Source of the DNA: Holacanthus passer
Taxonomy: Eukaryota > Chordata > Actinopteri > Pomacanthidae
NCBI GenBank assembly: GCA_025331565.1
Contig: JAFREQ010000012.1
Coordinates: forward strand, 8,050,501-8,114,500
Direction of reading: 5' to 3'
Length of the DNA: 64,000 bases
Shown: positions 10,701 to 22,350 of the stretch, one piece after another
Numbering within the stretch: position 1 is the first letter of the stretch
Layout: every line of letters begins with the position of its first letter
Notes under the pieces: model-generated
Told to the model about the DNA's origin: nothing
The model's input: only the letters and a program-made list of their open reading frames with translations
The model's database searches: none
Program-made: the position numbers and the translations under genes

Positions 10701-13700
10701 TGAACAAGTTGTGATGAGTGTATTTTTGCATGTGATAAGAAAGTGTGAAATCACAGATATTTTTAATCAATTTGGCTATTAGCAATCAAATGGCAAGAAA
10801 TGAAATGAAAGGTAGTAATCTTTCTTGTGAAAGGCAGGTGGGTTCACCATAAACACATCTGCAATTACTGCAGAAAAATACGTAATTTGTTGTACAATGG
10901 CTGCAAGATGAGGCAAATTGGCCTTAAAAATGTAATATTTTTGATGACAATCATTCCAGCGTTTGTTGAATATAATTTTAAAACAGCCATCTGTTCATAC
11001 AATTTATTACAACCTGAAATAATGTAATTGGTTTTAGTGCCTTGTGAAATACAAAGTCAAATGTGCAGGAAATGTTCCACCTGGAAATGCCAAATGTCAA
11101 AATGTGAAAAATCTTATGCCAGAAATAACAAAAAACGTTGCAACTTGACAACTGAATTTCTTCAGTGCAGTTTGTGATTGCAGAAGTATCTCACTCGTCA
11201 CTGTCAAACATGCCCAGATTTATTTATCAATGCAAATAACTCAAGCTTGATCCTGTCATACACTGGTGGCGTATGCATTAAACTGAACTGTTCCCTCTGC
11301 GCACACTGAGCTGGGAAATACAGCTTAATCTTCTCCAAGGCTGTAGTGTATCCCACCAGTCATCTTAGCCCCCATGCAGGGCATGTGATTGAACTCTCCT
11401 GGGCGCATGTGAGGTGCAAAAGGCATGGAGCGCCAAGGTCCAGAAACCACCCTGCGGCCTCCAGACAGGCAGGGCGCAGGTTAATGAAAACATCAAACAA
11501 CTCCCCGTGGAGCTCAGATGAATAGAAAGCTGCCACGACGATCGCGGCCCCCTGAGGACCGAGCCTAAAAAATGATCCAAACAAACAATAATCTGCTATT
11601 CAAGCAAACACAAACAGCACATTTGTAGAGGACACACAGTACACCTCACTTCATCTTCTTTATGCTCTCACACAAAATGGAAATCTACCTAATGAAATTA
11701 TTTCCCACCTCGCTTTTAAAAATAAGAGACTACTTTCTCCTTTAGAGGAAGAAATGCTTTGTGGGCTTTTCATGCAAATATCTACAAATAAATATCCTCC
11801 TATTCTGACTTTCTGGTCCATTATCTTCAGCAAGTGGTTGTAATTTTACAAAGCTCCAAAAGTTGAAAGGAAAGAAAATATATCTGTATTTTTCTTTTTG
11901 CGGGCTTTAATAGTGATGCTGGAATGTCATACATGCAAATATATATTATATAACACATTTGAACAAGTGTAATCCCAAGAATAAAAGCTATTGAATGTCC
12001 TCCCACCATATCTGTCCCACTTAATGCAAGTGTGTCGTTAAAGCAAGCAGCTACACTCATCTGCACGTCTCGCACATGAACATTATGTGAAGTGCTGTAT
12101 ATGCTTCATTATGAGGAGCGCTGTGTGTGAAGTGGGCAGTTTTACAGTCTGATTATCTCAGCATACAATTATATCTTAGGTCAATTAAGACATAAGAAGA
12201 AAACAGCTGGCCTTTCACTTCAAGTATTGCTTTTGTGTTTAAAATTACATTGCAGTTAGAAAAACATTTATATTTCAAATTTTCTTTAACACAATAATTG
12301 CAATTTTTTTAGCTGTGCACAGAACAACAACAGAAAAAGCTCTTGTGAATGTCAGAATTTCAGCTATTGTACACTATGTATAATATTTGCTGTTTTCTCT
12401 AATCAATCTCTCAAAACAATTTTAATGTTGCATTTGATTAAACAAGCCTACATGAGAGCAAAACAAAAGCTGCTTTTTATAGTGATTATGCAATCACACC
12501 CATGTGTGCAGGGGCGGCACGTCTTGGAAAGACCAATTATGCCATATACAATGGACTTGATCTGTAAAAATGCAGTATAGTACAAACTGTACATTTCATC
12601 ATAATACTATTAATCAGAGCTAGCGACGATAAATATCAGCAGCATTTTCTACCTACAGTTCAAGTACGGAGATATGAGTAAAGCACTTCCTTGAGATCAC
12701 TACAATGAGTCATGAGATTGTGGTCAGTTTATGTAAAACATGATTAATACTGACATTGATGATATGACAATATTTGGCCATATGTAAAATGATTATGAGA
12801 ATAATCAAAATATAACAATCATCTCGTCTCAGCAGAAAAAAGTGCAAGTAAAAATAATAAAGTTAGTGATGGTTGAATTCCATTTAGCTGCTTCAGTTTC
12901 AGGGTCCTGGTGGCTCACTGTCACACTGTCATGGCTCACTGGGACTCTGGAATAGAACAGAGAGTTAATCGTATTAGTAACACCTGTGAAAAAGGCCTAA
13001 TGTGTCAATTGGCGATTTAAGAATAAGAAAATCTGTTTTGTCTTTTTAAATCTTTGTAGTTCAAAGCTAACTTTCTGATCACATCCTCACGGCCTGCTCT
13101 TGAGTTTTTCTTTGGTCTTTGTTTTACTGTAAAAAGTAGCTTTTAAAAGGAGTTAATATAATTTTTCATTTCCTCACTCTTTGTGCCATCCTACGCTGTT
13201 TCAGAGACACAAGGTCACTTTGCAGGATGTGACAGAATGTGTAGAAGCACAGAAACACCCACCTTTGATGGTCACAGGGGGTAGACATTATTAAAGCATG
13301 GATTATCACTTTCACCTTGTGGCTGTACCTCGGGGACAATTTCCCACTGCCCTCGTAGTTATTGGTCACTCTAAATTGTATCATTTCATTCAACTAAGTG
13401 AAAGTCAATCTGGAACGCTTACTTCGGACCCTTTAGCTGTGGAGGAATGGGGAGTTATGTGAGCACAGAAATCCCTCTGTAGCACATAAATCAACCCTGC
13501 AACACTCTTGCGAGACACCTTGCTTTTTCTTAATTATTCACATTAGCAGCTGAAGCGTCTGAAGCATGTATCACTGTCTCTGGAATCGACTCAACAGATT
13601 GACCAGGACGTGGGGGCTGACTTCTAATCGCAAGTAGAGGGTGTTATCAGACTCATTCCAGAAGAGAAAAACAAATGAGATAATTTTCATCCATGTCTAA

Positions 13701-16095
13701 CAAGGACCTGGGCATTAAGAGTTGTCTGTAAGTCTTGAAATTACAAGGAGCGTTTTATGAATAAAGGGTTATCAATAAACTTCCTCTACTTGTCAATAGA
13801 GAGCATTAGTTAATACAGACGGACCAGATGCACCTGATACTCAATGATCGCATTCATTTTATGGAGAGGACAAGAGGTACATGACATCTATTTCTCCCTC
13901 CACTGGTCAATGATCTTGCTCATGTGGAACAGGGCAATCAATAGGAATGCCGAAGCTTCAGTTTCCAGTGGTGCAAAACTGACTGCAAGATTTATTTGGT
14001 TAATTAACTGGAAGAGAAAAAAAAAACAATAAAAGATGCAATCGTCCCGTCCTCATCCTCCTTCTCCCCTTTGCGTTCTCTCTCCATTACATCAAAGACT
14101 TAATAATTGCCTGCGAGCTGTCTGTATGGAGAATATAAATAAACTGGATAATGACGATGGGAGATAGGAACACATGGCCACAGTCCATTCTCTTAATAAC
14201 AGACAAAAGACACAGTTTTAGTTGTTTATTTAATAGAATGATTAGGATCAAAATCAGCTAATGTCATTAGCAACTTCATTGTGCTGATAGCAGGGTTTGG
14301 TCTGTGAATAGAGATGACTGGGACAGTTTTTTATGCCAATTAGATGAGTGCAATGAACATTGTCTACTTATACAATATCAAGCGGTGTTGGATTTTGTTA
14401 TTTTATAACTGTTGTTAATTATTGTTTATTCAATTATAATTTCATTTTCAGAGAAACATGTAGACAATGGAGCTGACATTGAAACTTATAGGATCCCCTC
14501 TCTAGGCTATAGAATCACAATGCAAATACATAAATAAAATAAGGATATGATAATAAGAATAAGGAATAATAAGAGTAAAGTGTAAATTGGTTCACATGGG
14601 ATTATATTTCTGGTATATCTCCAACTGAACTAAATCAAATGTGATAATCAGTTGTGATAATCAGCTGCGAAAAGTTGTCGGTGGGTCTCTTCCATGTCCC
14701 TGGGGTGAATGAATTGTCTGAAGGCTGCACTGTATGTGTCATAATATAAGTTGATTCATAAACTAATTAGGATTTAATGAAGGTCAGGAACAGCAGCCTC
14801 TGTCATCAAAGACAGTGGCACTGGAAACTAATATACAGATAAATACATTATGAATTTACATGTGTACATGTGAACAGACTGAACTGCTTTCAGAGCTACT
14901 TTGCTGAGCTGTTTTTTGTATTTCTCAGAGTGCAGATTCAGATATAATGACAGTTAGAGGGGTCAACTTTTTCTCCAGGGTGTAAAGGGAACCCAGTTCA
15001 GTGAGGACGCTTGCTTGACTGAACTAATGTCTTACAATCCTTACAGTATCTTGCTTCTGTAACATAATGTCTGCAGTCTGTAGATGATGATAAATAAAAT
15101 CCATTACCCCAGCTCATTGGGCACGTAGGACACAATAACTTCTGTGGTCAGGCGTCACCAACAAAGTATTCTACAGCAAATCTGCGAGCAAGTCCAACCC
15201 ACACACACATGCAACAACAGAGCATAATTTCTGCTCAAACACACACCCAAACAATGCAACAAAGATAGACTTACCATACAGCATCTAAGCCTATGCCAGA
15301 ATAACATTAAAGGCATAGACCACCCAATACACGTCAGCTGTTTTCTTACTTTCTTAATGCCTTTCAGTAATACTGAGGCCAATGTTTCAATCTTCTAAGT
15401 TGCATAATGCATAGTCCAGTTACAGTTACACCCAAATCAAACTTAAATATGGCTTGGATCTTAGTAAACAGGAGCTCCACAGTCAGTATCCTAGGCTGGT
15501 TCTGATCAGCCTGACTGCAGTGGCACACATCCTACGTCATCACAGGTCTCTCCAGAGGAGTGTTTGCATCTCTTATAGCACCAAGGTGACTCCTGCCGCG
15601 TGCTGCTATGCTGAATGCAATCCTGTGATAAGATAAGAGAGGGGCATAGAGTTACTGCCCCAGAGATACAAGCTAAAGAGGAACAAGCTTAGTAAGCAGC
15701 ACTTAGGTCCTATCTAATGCCTGTGTCAGAATTTACTGTGGTGCCAATCTGTTCATTGGTTTGAGACTGTTTCCTCGGGTCTATCGGGAGAATTACATCC
15801 AAAATAGCTGCATAATGAAATGTCAGTCAAAAATGTAGGTTTGGTCGGAAAACTCTATGCACTGATGTGCACAAAAATGTTAAATTAATTAACATATAAC
15901 ATTTTTGATAAATAAGATTATTGTAGTCAACAACACAATTGATTGTCTGGGGTGGTGGTTTACATATTGCTCAGTGCTTTGGGCTTAGAAAGAAAGAGGG
16001 ATGTACTAGACACAAGTCTGGTTGAAAGTTGAAGGACAGTAAGGGACTGTATGAAAATGATTTTCTTTGGAATTTCCCGTAGGCTAAGAAAATAT
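7771..16095. other. long non-coding stretch without recognised repeats
   Basis: Over 8 kb I see no coding exon, RNA gene or familiar mobile element. Frames are 60-82 codons and scattered. Local structures are a GC-richer island near 11350-11580 and an imperfect 13-base tandem duplication at 14640-14664. The low repeat load compared with flanking DNA is compatible with conserved regulatory sequence, but this cannot be tested here. Confidence 0.55.
14640..14664. repeat. short tandem duplication (13-base period)
   Basis: TGTGATAATCAG occurs twice with one base between the copies. Confidence 0.85.
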
Positions 16096-16320
16096 AACTA
16101 TTTAATGTCTGCTTGCTCTTTGATATTGCACATTCATGTTATTGTAAGTATCCTTTCATATCTTTCTAATCTTGATTTTATTCTCAATGTTTTTGTAATT
16201 TCTATTTTTAACTCAAAACAGTGTCCACAGAGGAAGGCACAGGAAGAATTTCATTGTACAGATAAACCTGTTTGTTTTATCTGTGCATATGACAATAAAC
16301 GCTTTGACCTTTGACCTTTG
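16096..16320 (+). mobile_element. L2-type LINE 3' tail
   Basis: A T-rich 3' UTR leads into 'gaatttcattgtacaga', then 'tgtgcatatgacaataaa', and ends in three tandem TTTGACC-type units. This is the standard L2-like LINE 3' end of fish, with its short tandem tail. It is 5'-truncated and on the plus strand. The short frame at 16051-16314 is not a real gene. Confidence 0.75.
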
Positions 16321-16329
16321 GACCCTAAC

Positions 16330-16870
16330 ACTAACCCTTACTTTTCTGAATTGATATCTACAAATCCTAAAGTTTTCTTTAGTGTAATTGATTATGCCAT
16401 TAGTGCTCCCTCCTCTTCTTCTCCTGAACCTGATGTTGAGTCATCTGACAAAATTCTAATGTGAAGAATATTTGGTTGCAAATCCAGCCTGACCTTCTTT
16501 CCATTCCTCATGTTATTTCCACTTCTGTTTGCCAGTTATAACTGATTACAATTTCTGTGTCAGAGAGGACAATCTGCCATGTGAACTCATCCTCCTGCTT
16601 AGAGATCATCATCACTAAGCTGCTCAAGGAGGTATTTTTATGCTGTGAGCCCTGTTATTTTGCAAATTTTTACCAACTCTCTGACCTCTGGTTCTTTTCC
16701 AGACAGTTTTAAACATGCCACTGTTCACCCACTGCTAAAGAAACCTAATTTGGACCCCCTGTCCTTAAGTAGCTCAAGACCAATCTCTGAATTGTCTTTT
16801 TTATCTAAGGCTCTGAAGAAAGTAATTTCATCCCAGCTGATATATTTTATGGCCAATAACAATAGCAACT
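16330..16870 (+). mobile_element. L2-type LINE reverse-transcriptase relic
   Basis: Reading from 16369 gives KVFFSVIDYAISAPSS, the linker between endonuclease and reverse transcriptase. After frame breaks, reading from 16645 gives SPVILQIFTNSLTSGSFPDS, then HPLLKKPNLDP, RPISELSFLSKALKKV and SSQLIYF. This is the N-terminal reverse-transcriptase block of fish L2-like LINEs; the usual RPISxLPFLSKxLEKV motif is only slightly worn. Homology ends at about 16865, before the catalytic YxDD region, so the copy is truncated at both ends and dead. It lies directly after the LINE tail that ends at 16320, on the same strand. Confidence 0.8.
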
Positions 16871-16941
16871 GGAAATTAAGAGACAAAAATGGAAATGAAC
16901 GAACTAAAAAAGGGGCGCTCTACAGAAGGTCAGTATCTTAA

Positions 16942-19926
16942 TGAAACATTATGTAGAATTATGTGGTGAAACTGAAAAGAGCTGGACACATGCAGACACA
17001 GAAAGAAAATATATGCTGTGAGGAAAAAATAGGGTCTCTCCAAAAGCCTCCCCTCAGCCAAAAGAAAAATTGTACCCCAGTAATCATTTTTATACAGTCC
17101 CTAAAAGCAAAAAAAAACAAACAGCAAAAAGTAGTTCTGTTGGAATCAACTGCATTTGTGTCCAAGCACATGACACTATTGGATGTGTTTTGTTCAACTC
17201 AGTTGTTCAAAAGACTATTTTCACACATTGTTGGGCTGTTAGGAACAAAGATGGTGTCGCTTTCTGAGACTTGGTGTGATACTGATGATGTAACACATAA
17301 AGACTGAGGAGATGTTTCATAGTAAAGAAGGTTGGTTGCTCATTAATTTGGTGACAAGGAAATCATCGCTTCAAACCAGGCACTTGAACTTTAGTTTAAT
17401 CCTTCAACATTAAATAAAGGGTAAAGGCAGGTTTTATCTTCTCTCATCACCTCCCATTGAATTTACAACAGGAGGCTCAAGGCCAAAAGCCAGAGCGACT
17501 GTATTGTTGCCATGCTTTTACAGTAGCATGCTAATGCTCAGAGAACACAGTTTGCATTATGAAAGGAGATAAAGGGGATTTCATCTATAGACCCCCTGGG
17601 TGCCCCTGAAATCAATGCTGAAGGAACACTGTCCACTCACATCGCAGTCATTGTATGAAGGGCAGCATTCCTCACAGTAAAGTTTGATTTTGTTCCTGCC
17701 GTGTCTGGAAGTAATTTTCAGACGCGCAGCAGGAGGTGATTGGTACAATGGCTGCTCTCGGACAGAACATGTTAGCCTCCGCCAGACAGCAAGAGCATTG
17801 CTCAGGACTGCCCGCAGTATAGCACAACTGTGTCAGAGGGTAAGGTGCTGTCAATAAGCCATCTGTCTTTCAGACTGAACCAGAACATCCTTTTCAGAAA
17901 GAAACATTTTGTTCTGGACTTTATGTTTGAGGTGGAAACAAAATTGGGTTGGGTTGGTCTGTGTAAGGGTTGATTTGTATTAGCATAAAGACTGCACCGA
18001 TAATGAATTAAATTAATTAAATGAAAGGAGGGGAACCCAGGTGCTTTATTCAATTGTGTTTGAAGGGTTTGTTGAAACTTCACCTGCCTTTTAATCCCGT
18101 GTGGCCAGTGTATAATCCACCAACATGACAGAAATAATCCATGACCTTACAGCAATGTATGCTTTAAAATATAACTCTAAAGTAATGACTGTCTTAGTCT
18201 GCACCTGTCTGTCTACGTGTCTGTCTGACCGAGGTGTTATCTCCGACATCTCAGATGCAATTTTAAGGCGCCTCGGGAGCATGAGACATCTCTCACCTGC
18301 ATCCTGGTATTTTTCAATATTACAACGACAAGCCCAAGTAAAGCCTCTTTTTCAGGTGTAAGCAAGGTGACATATTTGTTAGTGTTAGCTCCAGAGGGGC
18401 TCTGCATCAGTCATGAGGGATGACATGTTTACTTTTTCCTGCGTCATTCTGGCGGAGGAGTGTTTTGAGAGCAAAGAGAGCTGGAGAGGAAACTGCGCTG
18501 ACAAGCTTTATTTGAGGTCAACTTATAGTCTGACATCTTTTCATATCAACCTCACAGTGTTTCCACCTGTGCAGACTTTAGTATTCAGTCGGATGGAAAT
18601 CTGCTCTTCGACTCATCGTCACTCAAGGCACATTTTTGGATGGGTGGCTCGGGGCACAAATTACAGTGCTCCAAATTTGTGGAGTCTTTTCCTTAATACT
18701 GGAAAATATAGGGTATGTGTCGCTTGACAAACAAGACACAGTCATGCAATGCACTAATAATTCCAGCGTCAGAATCCAGCGCTCATGGTTCGTTGCTTAT
18801 ATAAACCAATGGAGCCAATGCAACTGTAAACACAAGCCGCATCCAGTCAACATTCACCCAACAGAATGAAGCATCACACAGCTTGTGCCTCGGAGAAATA
18901 CTTGAAAGTGTCATGAAGACAAGCCTTTTTAGTTATTAGTGGATTTTATGTCATAGGTGCACCATGTCAAAAAACAGTTACCCGTGTTTATCTCCTCCCA
19001 GTGAACAAACAAACACCATGAAAGCAAACTTTCCAACCTCTTGATGTCGAGATTCTGCTCATGCGATGGTGGGTGAATAATTTCTACAGTCATCAACCTT
19101 TTACTTACACAAACAAGTCAGACTCACACAGCCTCACAGCTAGAAGCAAATCAACAAGTCGAACATTGGAACATTAGTTTGGTTTGCAACAGGTGCTGTG
19201 ACAAAATGACACTGTGAATCCATATAAGATATTCATCATGTGCACAGTTAGACGAACTATGTGCATTTGCAAACACACATGCGTCTGCAGCTGACGTTCT
19301 CTTAATAAGGCTTCAACACTGTGGTGAAGCTGATGGAGTGCTGTCTTCACATACATGCACACGATGCTACAAGCACAGAAACACAAAACCCTTTGGCTCG
19401 TATTGGTCTTTCTCCGACTCAACCAGATGATACAACATGCATCAAATCAGAGATCAAAACAATCTTTGACTTATCTCACATAGAAAGGCTTGTGTTAATG
19501 CATTATAAGGGCTTCACTCCAACGCGCTTTTAGCGATTCTTCTCAGTTTCTCTAGTTAATTATTGATCTGAGCAGTGTTTAGAGCCGTGAATAATTAACA
19601 TGCCTGTGTTGTGGCTGTCAGAACGGTAGTGATCACAGAAACATGTCAAAACAATATTGAGGGAAGTCTTAAATTATGCAGTGTTGCAATCACACTCATT
19701 TAGGTGTCCTCTGTCCAATTTCTGCTGTGTCAGTAAAGAGCTGCAAGCTGAAGCAAATTCACACGAAGCAACACAGGACATTCAGAACCACAACCAGTAC
19801 ATATTGTACCATAAGATTACATTATAGAACATGGCATAACACAACATCCATACAACATAACACAACACAAAAGGCGTGTGTCATGGAATACACAGGGAAA
19901 CCACAAAGTCCAAACATTTATGGTGT
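16942..19926. other. non-coding stretch
   Basis: No gene or recognisable element. The overlapping short frames at 16963-17307 and 17802-18083 have no known domain. The end of the stretch (about 19780-19875) is an AACAC-rich low-complexity patch. Confidence 0.55.
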
Positions 19927-20395
19927 GTTCACACAGAAAGTGAAGCAAATTTGTCTCACAGCACGATCACATACAAAGTCAGTGCAAAGATGGAAATCGA
20001 TGTGAATTATGTGACGCAAATACGCAAAAATACATGCAAGTTGAAAATGTTTAACTTGAGAGAAAAGTTTCCTTTGCAGAATACTGAGTGGGAAAGTCCA
20101 GGACCAGAGCTGCTGCTCACCGTCAGAAAGCTTGAGTTTGTTTTTAAAACTTTTGGGATTAAAAAATGGATTTATCTTCATTCTTGCATCTCCACCTGTC
20201 TGCAGCAGCGAGCCGCAGAGCTGCCCATCTCCACTGTCAGCTGTTGTAATGTAATTAGTTTGTCTTCGTCCATGGTGAATGCTGACTGGAGGGGAAATGT
20301 AGTTTACTTCATGGACGTGCAGAGAGGAGAGGGGAAAAAGAAGAGGCTGGAGGCTGTGGTGGGTTCAGTCAGGTCCAGATGATCATGGTGTGAAC
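19927..20395. mobile_element. MITE-like element with GTTCACAC ends
   Basis: The left edge reads GTTCACACAGAAAGTGAAGC and the right edge reads TGGTGTGAAC, giving short inverted ends GTTCACAC/GTGTGAAC. Inside are worn forms of 'acatacaaagtcagtgcaaa' and 'gcagcagcgagccgcag'. I recall these from teleost elements that start with 'gtgttcacacc' and are rich in GCGAA words. A 168-codon frame crosses it (19876-20382) but has no known domain. No clear target duplication is visible, so both edges are approximate. Confidence 0.5.
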
Positions 20396-20473
20396 GTGGA
20401 GATTTTAGCCCACCAGCAAATCACAATCTACCAATACAATCCCTGAAATAAAAACCCAATCTGGACACATTAT

Positions 20474-20692
20474 TTGAATACAGAATTATTTGACATATTT
20501 CTTGATAAATTGCCAGTTCCGACTTTAGACCCACATTTTAAAGATCAACTGGAAGATGAAATTACCTTGGAAGAAATTAAAATGGCCATCAAATCATTGC
20601 AGAGTGGAAAATCTGGCGGCCTGGATAACTTTCTGCTCGGATTTTTCACTGAGACACACAAATCGTGCCTCAGTCCACATTTTAATGAATGA
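20474..20692 (+). mobile_element. L1-type LINE ORF2 fragment
   Basis: A 72-codon frame contains LDKLPVPTLD, then EDEITLEEIKMAIKSLQSGK followed by SGGLDNFLLGFF. This corresponds to the segment just upstream of the reverse transcriptase in vertebrate L1/Tx1 LINEs, where the usual form is 'LTLEEIxxAIxSLxSGKSPGPDGFxxEFY'. Here P-G-P-D-G has become G-G-L-D-N. The frame ends at a stop at 20690-20692 and the following sequence has lost recognisable homology. It is a short dead fragment. Confidence 0.75.
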
Positions 20693-21137
20693 ATAAAATG
20701 CACAACTTACTTCATTTTTTTCCAAATCCTGCCACAACTGTTTCAAAAAGAACCTCAGCAAAACCGAATACTGTATATTATTTTCAATATTCATTCATTT
20801 TTTTTTCTCTCGTCTATCCAAAGGGTTTCTTCATTGTCTATTTGTGTTTCATTCATTCTAAATAACAAGGCACAAAACACTACTTATTATCAATTCAATA
20901 CATCCATAATCTGCTCCTCACCACTACAACATGCAGTTACAATCATATTCTCTATTACTGCTCCTGTCCAGCACTCTGGGTTATGCAGAAAAACCCCCAT
21001 TATATATAAAAGATAATTTTATTTTTATTACAACGCATTATTTAACAAGTCAAGTTCTCCCCATGCATTTGTGAGCAGGAGCTTCACAGTTATGGCCACA
21101 TGCACGTTCACCTATCAGAGCTGATCGCTGGCATATT

Positions 21138-21159
21138 GTTTAACAATACATTGTTAAAC
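21138..21159. repeat. 22-bp near-perfect palindrome
   Basis: The arms GTTTAACAAT and ATTGTTAAAC are exact reverse complements separated by AC. Confidence 0.9.
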
Positions 21160-21606
21160 TCAGTAAAGATAATGATGAACACAGTCATGTCAAAGCACAG
21201 GTTTTATACTTGAAGCCTGGTTAAATTACTGTGGCTGCAATCCTGTTGCTCATAATAGCAGCAAGAGCTCTGTACATTTGCTCATTACTGTGCTGATCTA
21301 GATTTACATAAATAGAATATATAATATATCAATTAGAATATTTAAGACAGAACAGCTTGGGTGAAATGACTGTCAGACACTTTGTGAGTACATGTCATTG
21401 CCGCACACTGAAATCCCTTAATTTGAGGCGTCTTTTTATTCTCCTCAAAGATTTTGCTTCAAGTCATTTTTCAAAATAATTTGCTGTGTGTGCAGACAAG
21501 AAGAAAGCTCAAGGCATTATTAACTGATCTGAGCACAGAGGGAAGCACTGTTCTGCATGCTGCCATGTAATTAAAGACCCCCCTCCAATGAAACTTTTTA
21601 ACCTTG

Positions 21607-21642
21607 TTAGCATGTGCATATGGTGTTTTTTTCACATGCTAA
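21607..21642. repeat. inverted repeat, 10-bp arms, 16-base loop
   Basis: The arms TTAGCATGTG and CACATGCTAA pair perfectly; the loop ends in a T run. This could be a remnant of an interspersed repeat. Confidence 0.8.
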
Positions 21643-22333
21643 AAGACGTATCATGCGTGAAATAAGCAGTCATCACCATGGCTGAGCATTTCTGAACCAA
21701 TGACAGTCTCAGTAACACAGATTCAGACATCCGGGGTTTAACATGTAACATACCTAAGGAACCGATCCTGTCAACTTGTTGGGGTTTCCACTGTTCCAAC
21801 AATCATCAGCTCTGTTTTGATCAAAATAAACTCTAAATTCATTAAGTTAGATATGAAAATGTTCTGTCTCTGCTCACTATTTCTCAACATTGAAAACTCT
21901 GATGATCATTTATATGGACGTCAGTGGCTCCTGTCATGCTGCAGCAATCAGCGCTGACAGTCTTAAGGAAGCTTCATTCTTAAATGGACATCAGAGACAC
22001 ATCATCCTGCAATTTGCTTCAGTCCTCTCACAGACGACATATCAGAGCACAGCAGTCTCGCTGTTAACTGTTAATACGTTTTAGAAGAACAGAAGAGTTT
22101 GCACAAACAGATAAATGCAGTTTATAAAATGAATAAACCAACACTAGTTTGATCGACAGTTGCTTGACTGCACAATCAAAAGATGATTTAGGAAAATTTA
22201 AAAATCTGTTTTTGCAAATCAACCTTTGTTACAAAACTTCTTCTATAATTTTCCACTTTGTAATTATAGTGAATAAGATGTTAACCTTACTCAACACAAT
22301 AATTTTCCAAAACACATTCAGAGATTTAAAAGG

Positions 22334-22350
22334 TTTTTTTTTTTTTTTTT
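22334..22350. repeat. homopolymer T run, 17 bases
   Basis: Seventeen consecutive T bases with no attached SINE or LINE body that I recognise. Confidence 0.9.
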
